Virus record (IMG/VR): IMGVR_UViG_3300033064_000964
Location: 1-64,000 of that record
Length of the DNA: 64,000 nucleotides
From: a virus
Direction: 5' to 3' (one strand)
The notes below the pieces were generated by a model that saw nothing but the letters and a program-made list of their open reading frames with translations, made no database searches and was not told the origin of the DNA. Of the stretch, positions 52,093-62,570 are shown piece by piece (the stretch's first letter is position 1; each line of letters opens with the position of its first letter). Both the position numbers and the translations under genes were made by a program.

Positions 52093-55000
52093 ATGTCCAT
52101 CAATGAGGTGATGAACTGGACGGTAGACCTCAAGGCCAACACCACCCAGTTCATGAAGGACCTGAACGATGCCGCCAAGGGCATCAACATCGAGTTCGAC
52201 AACAAGGGGTTGGTCAAGAGCTTCGCCGGGGCGCAGGGCGACATCCAGAAGCTCTTGTCGAACACCGTGGCTGCCGGGGCTACAGCGGGGTTCTCCCACG
52301 CGAACGTCAAGGCCCTGAGCAGCAAGATGGAGGTCATCACCGGGGAGATCGAGAAGTCCCTCAAGGACATCTTCAATCTCCAGGTGAAGGGGTCAACGGA
52401 AGCCGCGAAGGTCTGGGGTCAAACCGTCAAGGATGCCCATGCTAAGGCCCTTGAGGGAGAGAAGGCCAAGCTGGAGGGAGCGGAGCGGCGGTTTGCACTG
52501 GAGAAGAAGAACGCCGAGCGGCTCATCAAGCGTCGCCAGTCCGCTCGCCAGGATGCTGACCGTCTGGAGGACCGGAACGCCAGCGAGCGGGCCAAGGACT
52601 GGATGGAGTCCATCGGCGGGTCGGTCGCCAAGCTGAAGAGCGGGGACCTTGCCGGGGTGCTGTCGGGTGCGGGCAAGGGTGCTGCGGCTCGCGGTGTCGG
52701 GATGCAGGACAAGGCGGCTGCGGCGGGCGATGCCGGTGGGATGATGGGCAAGATGGGCGGCCTCATGGCCAAGATCGGCCCCATCATCGCGGGCATCGGT
52801 GCGGTCGTGGCGGGGTTCGCTGCTCTGGCGGCGATAGTGGTGCTGGTGGACGGTGCCGTGAAGGGCCTGAACAAGACCATGATGGATAGCGGGGTGGCTG
52901 GTGCGGACATGGCCAACCAGTTCAACCAGCTCGGCAACACGATGGACAACATCCGAAAGTCGGCCAAGGGGTCGTTCGGGTTCAACCAGATCTGGGGTGT
53001 GTCCGGCAAGGACCACCTGGAGATCCTCGGGGCCTTCAACGCGGCGGGTCAGACCATCCACGAGATGGGCACCGAGATGGACCGGCTGCGGCAGTACACC
53101 CAGGCTGCGCTGACGTACAGCAAGCTCCTGGGGCTGAGCACTACGGATGTCAGCTCCTCGACGGCGGTCTACATGGAGGAGCTGGGGATGACCCTGGAGG
53201 GCGTCTCTGGCCGCTTCTCCAACATCACGGCGGCGGCCAAGGAGAGCGGCTTCGGGGTCAAGCGATTCTTCAACATGGTGCTCCAGGCCACGTCGGGGAT
53301 GTCGATGTACAACGTCCGGCTGGAGGAGGCCGCCGGACTGCTCATCCAGCTTGGGAAGATCCTGGGCGAGAAGATGGGTGGCGACTTCCTTGCGACGTTG
53401 ATGAAGGGCTTCAAGGACGAGGGCACGCAGGACCGCATCAAGAAGACGATCTCGACCGGCGTGGAGATGTCATCCCGCGTCCTCCGCAAGGATGCGGTGG
53501 CCTCTGCCGAGGAGTTCCAGCGGAAGCTGACTGAGCTGTCGGACCAGGACTCTGGCAAGGGAGCGGCTGTTGCCGAGATCCTCAGCCGGTACCAGCTCGA
53601 CCCCACGGATGCGGAGGGGTTCGCCAAGAAGCTGGGCAAGATGGCCCCTCAAGAGCTGGGGATGATCACTCAGGAGTTGGCAGCACAGGGCGGTCAGGGC
53701 GAGGGAATGGCTCGCAGCATGACGGACCTCGCCACGAAGGGTCAGGCCTTCCGGGGCGACCTGGCCGGGGCACAGGCGGCCCTCAGCTCTGCCGGGGGTG
53801 GGGCGACCTTGTTCCTCCAGCTCAATGAAGCCTCGCGGGTGCTCGGCAAGAGCCTGGACCAGATCGATCTCTCGAACATGGAGCAGCGGGCGGCCTTTGA
53901 GAGCATCACCGGCAAGTCCGGTGAGGCGGCAGAGCAGCTCCGGCGTATGGGCATGGGTCTGCGTGGCAAGTTCGACCTCATCCAGAAGGCCAACGAAGGT
54001 GGGACAGCGGGCCGGGAAGCCTACAACAAGAGTGGCCTGGCGAAGTCGTTCGGGGTGTTCCTCGACGAGCAGGGGAAGATGTACCGGCTGGATGCCGAGA
54101 AGAACCGTGTGGACATCGGGGACAGCCTCGAAGACCTGTTCATCGGCATCGGGAAGGAAACCCTGGGCAACGAGACGGCACAGAAGGCCGAAGACATCCT
54201 GCTGGCTCGGGAGATCGCCAAGAACACCACGGACATCGCCAGCATCCTTGAACGGGGGATCGAGTGGCTGCTGTCCGGCATCTACGACTCAGTGCAGCGG
54301 ATTTCGGGGCTCATGGGTGGTCTGAGTGCCGATGAGAAACGGGGGAAGATCGCGGCTCTTGCGACATTGGGCGACGAGAGCACTGCGGCGATGCAGATGG
54401 CCCGAGAAGCAGAGAGTGACATCGCTGATCTCAAGCGGAGTAGGTCGGGTTCCACCCCAGAAAAGCAGGCTGACATCGACATCAAGATCAAGGCACGGGA
54501 GGACGATCTCATCCGTGCGGAGATGCAGTCGAAGTCGTTGCTCCGACAGACCAGGAAGATTGAAAGGAAGCAGGACGACTGGGGCATCAAGGGCACCGGG
54601 ACCAAGGAGTCTCAGTGGTTGGGCTTCGGGAAGGATGACGAATACAAATACATCGAGAAGGACGCCACGGCGCTGATGGGGCAGGAGCGGATGGACGCTG
54701 AGTTCAGAGCCCCCGGAGCCGAACGGGCTCTTGCGAACCCTGACCTCCAGTTCAACCCGAACCACTACGGAGAGGGCATGGCCGCGAAGTTGACGCAGAG
54801 AGCAACGAACAGTCAGGTTGCACTCGACCTCAAGGAGTGGTTGGCAGACCCCGAGGCCACTCGTAGGGCCGATGACCAGCGGGTTCTGAGGCAGACGACG
54901 GCAGAGGAGACCGCGATTTCCACGCAGACCACAGATCTGGTCTCGTCATGGAAGGACTGGCAGAAGGAGATGAGCCTCCAGGAGGTCTCTGCGGTACTGG

Positions 55001-55413
55001 CCGGGGCCGGGATTGAGGGCGACACGGACCAGATGGCCGCGTCGTTGTTGCGGGGGCAAGTCCCCAAGGGCTTGGACCTGGGTGCGAAGACCGCTGGCGG
55101 GATGAGCCTCTACGACAGGTTGTCGGGATCGAACCCCTCGTCTGAAATGGCTCGGGCGTTGTTCAGTGCTGAACAGGGTGGTCCGAGGGCCGAGGACTTC
55201 CTCATGCAGATCGGGACCGGAGGCCGGGTGAAGTTCGCCCAGCGCATCAGTGCCTCCGACACCGTGACCGCTACGGCATCGAAGCCCGGAGGCCCGATCC
55301 AGTCGTCCGGTCGGAAGGGCTCCGGGGGCTCGACCGTCGTGATCAACAGCTTCGGCAACGCTGCCGAGGTCGTGCGTGGCATCCAGGCAGCCGTGGCGGC
55401 GGGGGTCGTGTAA
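52093..55413 (+). CDS. Tape measure protein
   Basis: 1106 residues, mostly helical, located after the tail tube and chaperones. One hydrophobic segment at about residues 228-256 (IIAGIGAVVAGFAALAAIVVL) is typical of tape measures. Coiled-coil stretches flank it (EKAKLEGAERRFALEKKNAER; LAREIAKNTTDIASIL). No muramidase or peptidase motif is visible. It sets tail length and is ejected with the DNA. At ~0.15 nm per residue it would span about 165 nm, if the whole chain measures. Confidence 0.85.
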   Translation: MSINEVMNWTVDLKANTTQFMKDLNDAAKGINIEFDNKGLVKSFAGAQGDIQKLLSNTVAAGATAGFSHANVKALSSKMEVITGEIEKSLKDIFNLQVKGSTEAAKVWGQTVKDAHAKALEGEKAKLEGAERRFALEKKNAERLIKRRQSARQDADRLEDRNASERAKDWMESIGGSVAKLKSGDLAGVLSGAGKGAAARGVGMQDKAAAAGDAGGMMGKMGGLMAKIGPIIAGIGAVVAGFAALAAIVVLVDGAVKGLNKTMMDSGVAGADMANQFNQLGNTMDNIRKSAKGSFGFNQIWGVSGKDHLEILGAFNAAGQTIHEMGTEMDRLRQYTQAALTYSKLLGLSTTDVSSSTAVYMEELGMTLEGVSGRFSNITAAAKESGFGVKRFFNMVLQATSGMSMYNVRLEEAAGLLIQLGKILGEKMGGDFLATLMKGFKDEGTQDRIKKTISTGVEMSSRVLRKDAVASAEEFQRKLTELSDQDSGKGAAVAEILSRYQLDPTDAEGFAKKLGKMAPQELGMITQELAAQGGQGEGMARSMTDLATKGQAFRGDLAGAQAALSSAGGGATLFLQLNEASRVLGKSLDQIDLSNMEQRAAFESITGKSGEAAEQLRRMGMGLRGKFDLIQKANEGGTAGREAYNKSGLAKSFGVFLDEQGKMYRLDAEKNRVDIGDSLEDLFIGIGKETLGNETAQKAEDILLAREIAKNTTDIASILERGIEWLLSGIYDSVQRISGLMGGLSADEKRGKIAALATLGDESTAAMQMAREAESDIADLKRSRSGSTPEKQADIDIKIKAREDDLIRAEMQSKSLLRQTRKIERKQDDWGIKGTGTKESQWLGFGKDDEYKYIEKDATALMGQERMDAEFRAPGAERALANPDLQFNPNHYGEGMAAKLTQRATNSQVALDLKEWLADPEATRRADDQRVLRQTTAEETAISTQTTDLVSSWKDWQKEMSLQEVSAVLAGAGIEGDTDQMAASLLRGQVPKGLDLGAKTAGGMSLYDRLSGSNPSSEMARALFSAEQGGPRAEDFLMQIGTGGRVKFAQRISASDTVTATASKPGGPIQSSGRKGSGGSTVVINSFGNAAEVVRGIQAAVAAGVV

Positions 55414-55416
55414 CCC

Positions 55417-56040
55417 ATGCCACGGGACAACACCCCGGTATTCAAGAGCGCCTTCGTATCTGCTGACGATGAGTTCAGCGGGCTCGGGGTGCGTCCGGTG
55501 GTGTTCGACATCCTCGGCCCGGACCTGGCGACCAGCATTCTTCCGCCGGACCTGCGGATGGTGCTGCACGTCAACCCCTCGTCGATGTCCCCGACGTACA
55601 GCAAGCAGACCGAGCGCATCCAGACCAAGGGCGGCTTCGTCGAGCAGCACTGGGGCGAGGCCGCCAGAGCCATCAGCTTCAACATGGCCACCGGGGGCTT
55701 CAAGCGGCTCTACAGCGGCCTGTCGAACGTCACAGGAGGCGGCCACGACACCGAGGGCACCCGGCGGGAGACCATCGCCTACGACAAGTACCTGGACCTC
55801 CTGGCCCTGTTCCACAACAACGGGAGCATCTACGACGCCTCCGGGCAGATCGCCTTCCAGGGCATCATCAAGGTCACCTTCGACGGGGGCATCTACCTGG
55901 GGTGGTTCGCGTCCTTCGGCGTCACTGAAGATGCCGCGAAGCCCTACCAGTTCGACCTGACCGCTGAGTTCACCGTCGCCCATGAGGTCTTGCGGCTGCG
56001 GACGACCCTCTCCACGGCCAACCCCGGCGTGGGGAGCTGA
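55417..56040 (+). CDS. Baseplate/tail-end protein, short paralogue
   Basis: 207 residues. LHVNPSSMSPTYSKQ, GGFVEQHWGE and LLALFHNNGSIYDASGQ align with LINPQSLSMNYTKI, FQAWGEEQ and FYRHNGYIYD of the next gene, so the two share one ~170-residue domain. Such NPxSxxxxYxK domains occur in baseplate and tail-end proteins of large myophages. It follows the tape measure by 3 bp. Confidence 0.65.
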   Translation: MPRDNTPVFKSAFVSADDEFSGLGVRPVVFDILGPDLATSILPPDLRMVLHVNPSSMSPTYSKQTERIQTKGGFVEQHWGEAARAISFNMATGGFKRLYSGLSNVTGGGHDTEGTRRETIAYDKYLDLLALFHNNGSIYDASGQIAFQGIIKVTFDGGIYLGWFASFGVTEDAAKPYQFDLTAEFTVAHEVLRLRTTLSTANPGVGS

Positions 56041-56042
56041 TC

Positions 56043-57410
56043 ATGGCGAAGCCGATCCTCGGGAGCCTCCAGGTCGGGTCAGCGACCCGTTTCGCCAACA
56101 GCGGGAAGCTCCCAGCCAACAGCGGGTACAGCCCGGATGTCTCGCAGGCGCAGTTGCAGTCGCCTCCGGCTCCTGGGGAGTACGCAGGGCTGAAATCCGG
56201 GCCTGAGTTCGGCATCGAGTACGAGGCCAACCAGACCACCCCCATCGACGGCAGCAAGGATCTGCTCCGGGTCCTCTCGCCCTTCATGATCCAGGTCGAG
56301 CCGCCCCTCATCACAGGCGGTTCCCCGGACGTGCAGGGCGGCAAGAAGGACTACGCAGGCATCTACGGCGGGGGCCACAGCGGAGCCCCTGGAGCGTTCA
56401 ACGCGGCCCGGAATCGGATCATGCAGGACATCCCCGGCGGGGATCAGATGTCCAACGCTGGGTCCGTGGACAACTACGTCGCTGCCGGGCTTCAGCGGCG
56501 GGGTGCAGGGGGTGGTTCGGAGCGGACCATCGACGTGAAGGGCGAGGGGCCGACCCGTTTGGGTGCTCCTGCCATCGCCGACCTCTATACGGCAGTGGAC
56601 ATCACGATGCAGCTCCGGGCGTTGGTGGAGACCCCGCCACTCATCCTGCTCATCAACCCGCAGTCGCTCTCGATGAACTACACGAAGATCCAGCAGTTCA
56701 GCGACCGGACACGCTATGGCTTCGTGTTCCAGGCCTGGGGCGAGGAGCAGCCGAAGCTGACGATCTCAGCGAAGTGCGGTGCCTTCATCACCAGCGGCAA
56801 GGGCGTCCAGTGGGCGAGCCGCCGGGACTCCGCTGCGTGGCAGAACCTTGCGACGGCGTTCCAGTTCTACCGGCACAACGGGTACATCTACGACACCGTG
56901 GGGAAGTCGAACGCCCACCACATGGTCGGGGCGCTCTCCATCCACTACGACGGGTGGGTCTACTACGGGAACATGGAGTCCTTCTCCTACGTCTTCGAGG
57001 AGAGCACTCAGCTCGGCGGCATCGTCTTTGACATGGAGTTCACCGTGAACGCGATGGTGGACACCACCAAGCAGTCGGTCGTCGTCACCCCGATGCGGTC
57101 CCCGATCCCGTCCCGTTCTGATCCGCGCTACCAGGGCTTCGAGAACCGGGCTCTCCCCAGCCCCGGCGACGTGTCTGTCGGGCAGGGGTCGGGCGTTCAC
57201 CTGGGCGGCCACGACTTCTACTCCCTCAACGACCCCGAACGGCTGGCGACCCCGGCCCCTGACGGCACGGCATCAGCCGCCATCACCAGCGGCACCTCTG
57301 GCGGTCAGGCAGCTCCGAAGTCCTCTGGCGGGTTCCAGTCGGCGACGGCTGTGGCGACCGTGGATGCCCCGGTGGCTCGGCCTCCGACACCCTTCGGCGT
57401 GAGGCGGTAG
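56043..57410 (+). CDS. Baseplate/tail-end protein, long paralogue
   Basis: 455 residues. The domain shared with the previous gene covers about residues 180-360. The N-terminal 180 residues are Gly/Pro/Gln-rich, and the C-terminal 90 are Ser/Thr/Ala/Pro-rich, probably flexible. Likely a baseplate component contacting the hub or tube end. Confidence 0.65.
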   Translation: MAKPILGSLQVGSATRFANSGKLPANSGYSPDVSQAQLQSPPAPGEYAGLKSGPEFGIEYEANQTTPIDGSKDLLRVLSPFMIQVEPPLITGGSPDVQGGKKDYAGIYGGGHSGAPGAFNAARNRIMQDIPGGDQMSNAGSVDNYVAAGLQRRGAGGGSERTIDVKGEGPTRLGAPAIADLYTAVDITMQLRALVETPPLILLINPQSLSMNYTKIQQFSDRTRYGFVFQAWGEEQPKLTISAKCGAFITSGKGVQWASRRDSAAWQNLATAFQFYRHNGYIYDTVGKSNAHHMVGALSIHYDGWVYYGNMESFSYVFEESTQLGGIVFDMEFTVNAMVDTTKQSVVVTPMRSPIPSRSDPRYQGFENRALPSPGDVSVGQGSGVHLGGHDFYSLNDPERLATPAPDGTASAAITSGTSGGQAAPKSSGGFQSATAVATVDAPVARPPTPFGVRR

Positions 57411-57413
57411 GCC

Positions 57414-60400
57414 ATGGGTCTCGAATCACGGCCATACGTCGGCACCTGGCGGCTCAACGGGCGGCAGCTCATCCAGCACACGCCCGATGCGCTGGTCTAC
57501 GTCAACGGGGAGACCTCGCTTCCGGGCTGCTCCAAGTGCAGTGGTCGCATCGACATCCAGCGATTCTTGACCGAGGTGTCGGTGGACGCGGGGACGGAGC
57601 CGGGTTCGGCCTCTGCCAGCTTCTCGCTCGCCATCCCGCGACACCACAACGAGTCGTTCGCGCGGGACGCGAAGTTCCTGCTCAGGCCCGGCCTCGAAAT
57701 CCACGTCTACATGCGGGGCTACTTCCCCGTGGCTGGCCTCTACAAGAACCTGGCCGAGGGCAAGGTGAAGAACGAGATCACGTCGCTGGGGGACGTGACA
57801 CCGGCCCAGATCGAAGCAGAGCAGCTCCCTGACCCCACCTCCCCCGGCACCTACGGGGCGGACGACGTGCTCGGTGGGGCGACGGTGGATGCCCCCACGC
57901 GGGCCAACGCCGAGGTCACGGCAGCGATGATGAACACGCTGGAGCCGTACCTCCAGCAGCAGTACCCCGGAGCGAAGCTCTCCGTGAACTCTGGCTACGA
58001 GGCATCGGGTCACTCAGAGGACAGCCAGCACTACCAGGGCAGCGCGGTGGACATCACGGCCACTTCGGACGCAGGCCCGATCTCGTCCACGGACATCTGG
58101 CAGTCGGTCGAGAAGCTCCGTGGGACGGGCCACCTTCCACGGGGAGGCACGGGTGCCTACGTCTCGGGCGGGAGCACCCCGGAGAATCCGCTCTACCGGA
58201 ACTACGTCCACATGGACCACCGGGGCGGGAGAGCCTTCTGGGTCTACGACCAGACCACCCAGGAGAGCGTCGCCAACCCCAACGCATACCTGCGGGTGCT
58301 CAAGGCCGGGGTTGGAGGTCTCGTAGAGCCGGACAGCACCGTGCGGGCCTACGACGCTGCGGTAGTCCCTCCGGCCCTTGCTCCACCCGCGACGACAGCG
58401 GGAATCCAGGAGCCGGTGACTCTGGCGACCACAGCTCAGGTGGGGCCTTCCCTGCTGGAAGAGCAGGGGCTCGCCGGGCTGGGCATCGAGGACACGCTGG
58501 CCTATCCGTACTACCACGTGTTCCACGGGGTCGTTACGGAGGTGAGCCACAGTGCTTCGGGTGGGGTGGGCACCATCTCGGTGAGCTGCTCGTCGATGCT
58601 CCACTTCTGGCAGTACCAGAACATGAGCACCAACGCCTCGCTGTTCGGGGCGAGGCCCACGAACTCGAAGCTCAAAATGAGCCTCGTCGGCCACAACTTC
58701 ACGGGGATGCACCCCTACCAGATCATGTACACGCTGCATCACGACATGGTGGGGGCAGCGGGCGGGGTCGGCTGGGCACTCGCCAACAGGACCCACCAGA
58801 CGGCCGTGAGCGAGGTGGGCGGCGAGTCCCTGTACTCGCTCAACATCCGGTACTGGCAGAAGCGGTTCTCCGGCAGGACCATCCGGCTGCGGATGCACGG
58901 GGCCACGGGCGACCTGTTCAGCACGATGGCTGCCGCCTGGCTGGGCCGCACGTCGTCGTCGAGCATCATGTCCTTGATGCGGAAGCGGTACAGCACGTCG
59001 AAGCCTAGTGCGGTCAAGGGTGTGCTGGAGCGGGTCGGGCTCTACAACAGGAACAAGCGGGCAGCTCTGGATGCTCTGGAGGCCCTGGAGTTCGCAGACC
59101 AGAGCCACGGGGGGAATGCCGCGAACAAGCCCGACTTCGGGATCAACATCGTCGAGATGCAGGCGTTCGTGTCGAACATCGGCAACTGGGGCCAGGTCAA
59201 CCTCTTCGAGTCGTCCTACGAGAGCAAGCTGGACGTGGCCCAGAAGGTCATGGAGATCACCGGCTTCGAGTTCTATCAGGACGTGGACGGTGACTTCGTA
59301 TTCAAGCCGCCGATGTGGAACCTCGACACGAGCGGGAGCCGCGTCTACCGCATCGAAGACATCGACATCATCAACATTGGCTACTCGGAGAAGGAGCCAC
59401 AGGTCACCTACATGACCTGCAAGGGCAGCCAGTTCAAGAACATCCAGGGCACGGGGGCTGAGAACGAGTGGGGCGTCCGGGGGCAGTACATCGACTACCG
59501 GCTGGTCGCGCAGTTCGGCTGGCGTCCGGGCAGCTACGAGACGGCCTACTTCAACGACTCCAAGAGCATGTTCTTCAGTGCGGTCAACCGCATGGACGTG
59601 ATGAACATCGGCATCAACTCGGCCAACGTGACCATCCCGGTGCGGCCGGAGATCCGCCCCGGCTTCCCCGTCTACGTCGTCTACATGGACGCCTTCTACT
59701 ACTGCAACAGCTTCGCCCACAGCCACGCAGTCGGCGGGCAATGCACCACAAGCCTCCAGCTCGTCGGCAAGCGGGCGAAGTTCTATCCACCGGGTCGCCC
59801 TGGCTCCGGGGGCTCCGGGTTCCTGGCCGACGTGGACCTGGGCAACACCATCCTGCCGCAGCGACCCATCCAGGTGCTCTCCCCTGACGGGACTCCGAGA
59901 CTCTCCGGGTTCCCGAACGTGGTCATGGCCCTCGACCCCACGGCCATCAACCCGTTGTTCTTCGTCGTCGGCAACGACATGGCGGACATCAGCGACGTGC
60001 GGGTCATCAAGTACCTGCTGAAGTTCGGGGTGGGGTCGGGCGTACTCAGTGAGCCAGAGGCACTGGAGAATGGTGGCCAGGTCTACACGATGACCACGGG
60101 CTCGAAGACCGGGGCGGGTGAGGACACTCAGCCCATCACCGTCCGCTTCTACTTCCAGGAGGACGACTTCGAGGGCACGGCCTCGGTGCCCAGCAGCGGT
60201 CCTGACGATGCGGAGAAGCCGTTCAACATCATCGCGGAGGCCATCAACTACGAGCGGCTGGTAGCCGAGGCCACGGCCGCGCAGGAGAACGACCAGGAGG
60301 CGGTAGACCGCATCAAGTACGACATCATCAGCAAGCAGTCGGAGATGGCCAACCTGCAACAGTCGGCGGACAGCAACACCCCTGCCGTGCAGGTCAAGAT

Positions 60401-62570
60401 CGAGGCGCTGTCGGCTGAAGTGGCGACGTTGGAGCAGAAGCTCCGGGACAAGGTTGCTCAGTTCAATCAGGCGAAAGACGCCCTTCAGGAGAGCTGGAAG
60501 GACCCCAGCAACGCCAAGGGTCGTGGCGTCGCGTTCCTGTTGGAGATGCTCGACCAGGTGGGTGCCGCCTACCGGACATCCGACAACTTCCAGGGGCGGG
60601 GTGACCTCGGCAGCTCGACCGCCCTGCTCGACATGCTCTCCGACAAGAAGGCCATCTTCTCCAACGGGTCACAGCCGGGCAGCTACCGCTACTACTCGGC
60701 CTCGCACCCGGACAAGGAGCACCAGGGACCGAGCGTCATCGAGTATGACTCGGCGGCGAAGGGCAAGACCAAGGAGTCGAACCCAGCCCCCATCGACGGC
60801 ACCGTGCCCACCATCAAGATGTTCTCGCCCCACCCCACGGCCCCGTTCCCCGGAGCCATCGTCCCGGAAGCGGAGCTGGTGGACGGTCAGCCGGAGGTCG
60901 GCATCAGGGTGCTGGACGGCAGCGGGAAGGAAGGTGGGGCGTCCTACGCCACCAGCGACATCATGGAGCTGATGTTCTCCGTGCAGGTCGTCACGGTGGT
61001 CAAGAGCGTCACCACGAACTTCCGCACCACCAACATCGGCAGCCTCGGCCCGGCGGCTCGTGCTCAGATCGGGGTGAAGCTCGCCCCCACGGCATCCGTA
61101 CTGCCGACGCAGAGCCTCACGGATGTCCTGGGGCCGCAGTGGAGCGATCTGCGAATCCCGATCACGGCAGCCATCGCGGCGATGAAGGTGAAGGCCGATG
61201 CAGGTGGTTGGAAGATCGGGACCTCTGTGGCCCCGGTCTTCCCGTTGTTCATCAACCTCTGGGCGGCTCTTGTGGACACCACGAAGCCTCTGTCGAGCTT
61301 CGCCTACGCCGACAACCCTGATGGGGCAACCAGCCTGGGTCAGGCGGGGCTCAAGGCGACGCAGGACCAGCTCATTACCAAGGCCGCAGGGGCACTCGCG
61401 GGCAAGTTCTATGGGGGTCTGGAGGCCATCCGTCGTGCCGCCGCCACAGCCCTCAAGGAGTCCGGTGCTACGGGGCCGCAGTCGGATGAAGTGATCGGCG
61501 TGTTCAACACCGCTCTCGGGGCGGTCATCGGAACGTCGGTCGCTCCGAGCAACACCCGCAAGGGTCGGGAGACGCAGCGGAAGACAACGACGACCTCCAG
61601 CCCGGTCTTCCCGGTGTCGGACGCCCGTGGCTACGAGGTCATCGGGTCGTACCGCTATGGCCGCGAGGTGAGCATCGAGCCGGAGGGGGTGTTCGATCAG
61701 CTCCACAAGACCGACCTGTTCAGCTTGCTCGACAAGAACCTGGTGGAGCAGATCCTTCGGTCCTACGTCCAGGGGCAGAAGATTGCCACTCCGGCGATGG
61801 AGACGGTTCAGGTCGGGGACAAGACGGTGACCCGCCCCGTAGGCAACGGTGAGATGAAGGTCCAGAGCGGAGCTGCCACCTCCCGCTACCTCAACGATGA
61901 GGTGGTCAGGCAGCTCAGATCGAAGAACCTGACCGACAAGCAGATCCTCGACTACGGCTTCCTCCTGGAGGGCGGGGAGTCGAACCAACTCCAATTCTCG
62001 CTGGCCAACATCTTCGCGGAGCAGAACCTCGACGGCATCCAGAAGATTCCGGTCATCAACGCGGCCTACTCGCTCGCCGACATGAACCTCCAGCAGGCCG
62101 GTCACATCTGCGACTGCAAGGCCGCAGAGGCGGACGTTCACATCCTTGCCTTCGGTCAGGAGCAGTTCCTCTCGTTCACGCAGGAGGGCAGCCCGGCCCA
62201 TGAGGGCCTGGGGATGGACTCGGCGGACGCAGGCACCCGATGGGTGGCCATGACGGCGGCACAGGCGTCCGTGTCGTGGCAGCAGCAGCAGGAGGCCCTG
62301 CGGGGTCAGGTGCTCGACCGGGGCGGGAGCCACATCGTCAAGCAGATCGTGGAGACGTTCGGCATTGACACAGGGCCGAGCGGCAACGATTTCACGGAGT
62401 CCCTCGGCATCGAAGGTCTGGAGCCCGGCATCAGGACGAGCGTGTTCGAGAAGACCAACGCAGAGGCACAGCACAACTTCACGGACGAGGATGGACCTCT
62501 TCAGGAGGCCATCCGGGAGGCAGAGCAGAACGGCCTCAACCTGACGACGCCGCCAGGGGGTGACCAGTGA
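57414..62570 (+). CDS. Baseplate hub with embedded M15-type peptidase domain
   Basis: 1718 residues. Residues 1-~120 and ~360-800 carry hub-like segments (LTEVSVDAGTEPGSASASFSL, HVFHGVVTEVSHSASGGVGTI, VMEITGFEFYQDVDGDFVFKPP). Between them, at about 170-280, is a peptidase M15/DUF882-like domain: SQHYQGSAVD with H206 and D213, and YVHMDHRGGRAFW with H266 as zinc ligands. It should cut peptidoglycan peptides during penetration. A coiled coil lies near residues 945-1020 (NLQQSADSN, SAEVATLEQKLRDKVAQ). The last 600 residues are unassigned. Confidence 0.75.
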   Translation: MGLESRPYVGTWRLNGRQLIQHTPDALVYVNGETSLPGCSKCSGRIDIQRFLTEVSVDAGTEPGSASASFSLAIPRHHNESFARDAKFLLRPGLEIHVYMRGYFPVAGLYKNLAEGKVKNEITSLGDVTPAQIEAEQLPDPTSPGTYGADDVLGGATVDAPTRANAEVTAAMMNTLEPYLQQQYPGAKLSVNSGYEASGHSEDSQHYQGSAVDITATSDAGPISSTDIWQSVEKLRGTGHLPRGGTGAYVSGGSTPENPLYRNYVHMDHRGGRAFWVYDQTTQESVANPNAYLRVLKAGVGGLVEPDSTVRAYDAAVVPPALAPPATTAGIQEPVTLATTAQVGPSLLEEQGLAGLGIEDTLAYPYYHVFHGVVTEVSHSASGGVGTISVSCSSMLHFWQYQNMSTNASLFGARPTNSKLKMSLVGHNFTGMHPYQIMYTLHHDMVGAAGGVGWALANRTHQTAVSEVGGESLYSLNIRYWQKRFSGRTIRLRMHGATGDLFSTMAAAWLGRTSSSSIMSLMRKRYSTSKPSAVKGVLERVGLYNRNKRAALDALEALEFADQSHGGNAANKPDFGINIVEMQAFVSNIGNWGQVNLFESSYESKLDVAQKVMEITGFEFYQDVDGDFVFKPPMWNLDTSGSRVYRIEDIDIINIGYSEKEPQVTYMTCKGSQFKNIQGTGAENEWGVRGQYIDYRLVAQFGWRPGSYETAYFNDSKSMFFSAVNRMDVMNIGINSANVTIPVRPEIRPGFPVYVVYMDAFYYCNSFAHSHAVGGQCTTSLQLVGKRAKFYPPGRPGSGGSGFLADVDLGNTILPQRPIQVLSPDGTPRLSGFPNVVMALDPTAINPLFFVVGNDMADISDVRVIKYLLKFGVGSGVLSEPEALENGGQVYTMTTGSKTGAGEDTQPITVRFYFQEDDFEGTASVPSSGPDDAEKPFNIIAEAINYERLVAEATAAQENDQEAVDRIKYDIISKQSEMANLQQSADSNTPAVQVKIEALSAEVATLEQKLRDKVAQFNQAKDALQESWKDPSNAKGRGVAFLLEMLDQVGAAYRTSDNFQGRGDLGSSTALLDMLSDKKAIFSNGSQPGSYRYYSASHPDKEHQGPSVIEYDSAAKGKTKESNPAPIDGTVPTIKMFSPHPTAPFPGAIVPEAELVDGQPEVGIRVLDGSGKEGGASYATSDIMELMFSVQVVTVVKSVTTNFRTTNIGSLGPAARAQIGVKLAPTASVLPTQSLTDVLGPQWSDLRIPITAAIAAMKVKADAGGWKIGTSVAPVFPLFINLWAALVDTTKPLSSFAYADNPDGATSLGQAGLKATQDQLITKAAGALAGKFYGGLEAIRRAAATALKESGATGPQSDEVIGVFNTALGAVIGTSVAPSNTRKGRETQRKTTTTSSPVFPVSDARGYEVIGSYRYGREVSIEPEGVFDQLHKTDLFSLLDKNLVEQILRSYVQGQKIATPAMETVQVGDKTVTRPVGNGEMKVQSGAATSRYLNDEVVRQLRSKNLTDKQILDYGFLLEGGESNQLQFSLANIFAEQNLDGIQKIPVINAAYSLADMNLQQAGHICDCKAAEADVHILAFGQEQFLSFTQEGSPAHEGLGMDSADAGTRWVAMTAAQASVSWQQQQEALRGQVLDRGGSHIVKQIVETFGIDTGPSGNDFTESLGIEGLEPGIRTSVFEKTNAEAQHNFTDEDGPLQEAIREAEQNGLNLTTPPGGDQ

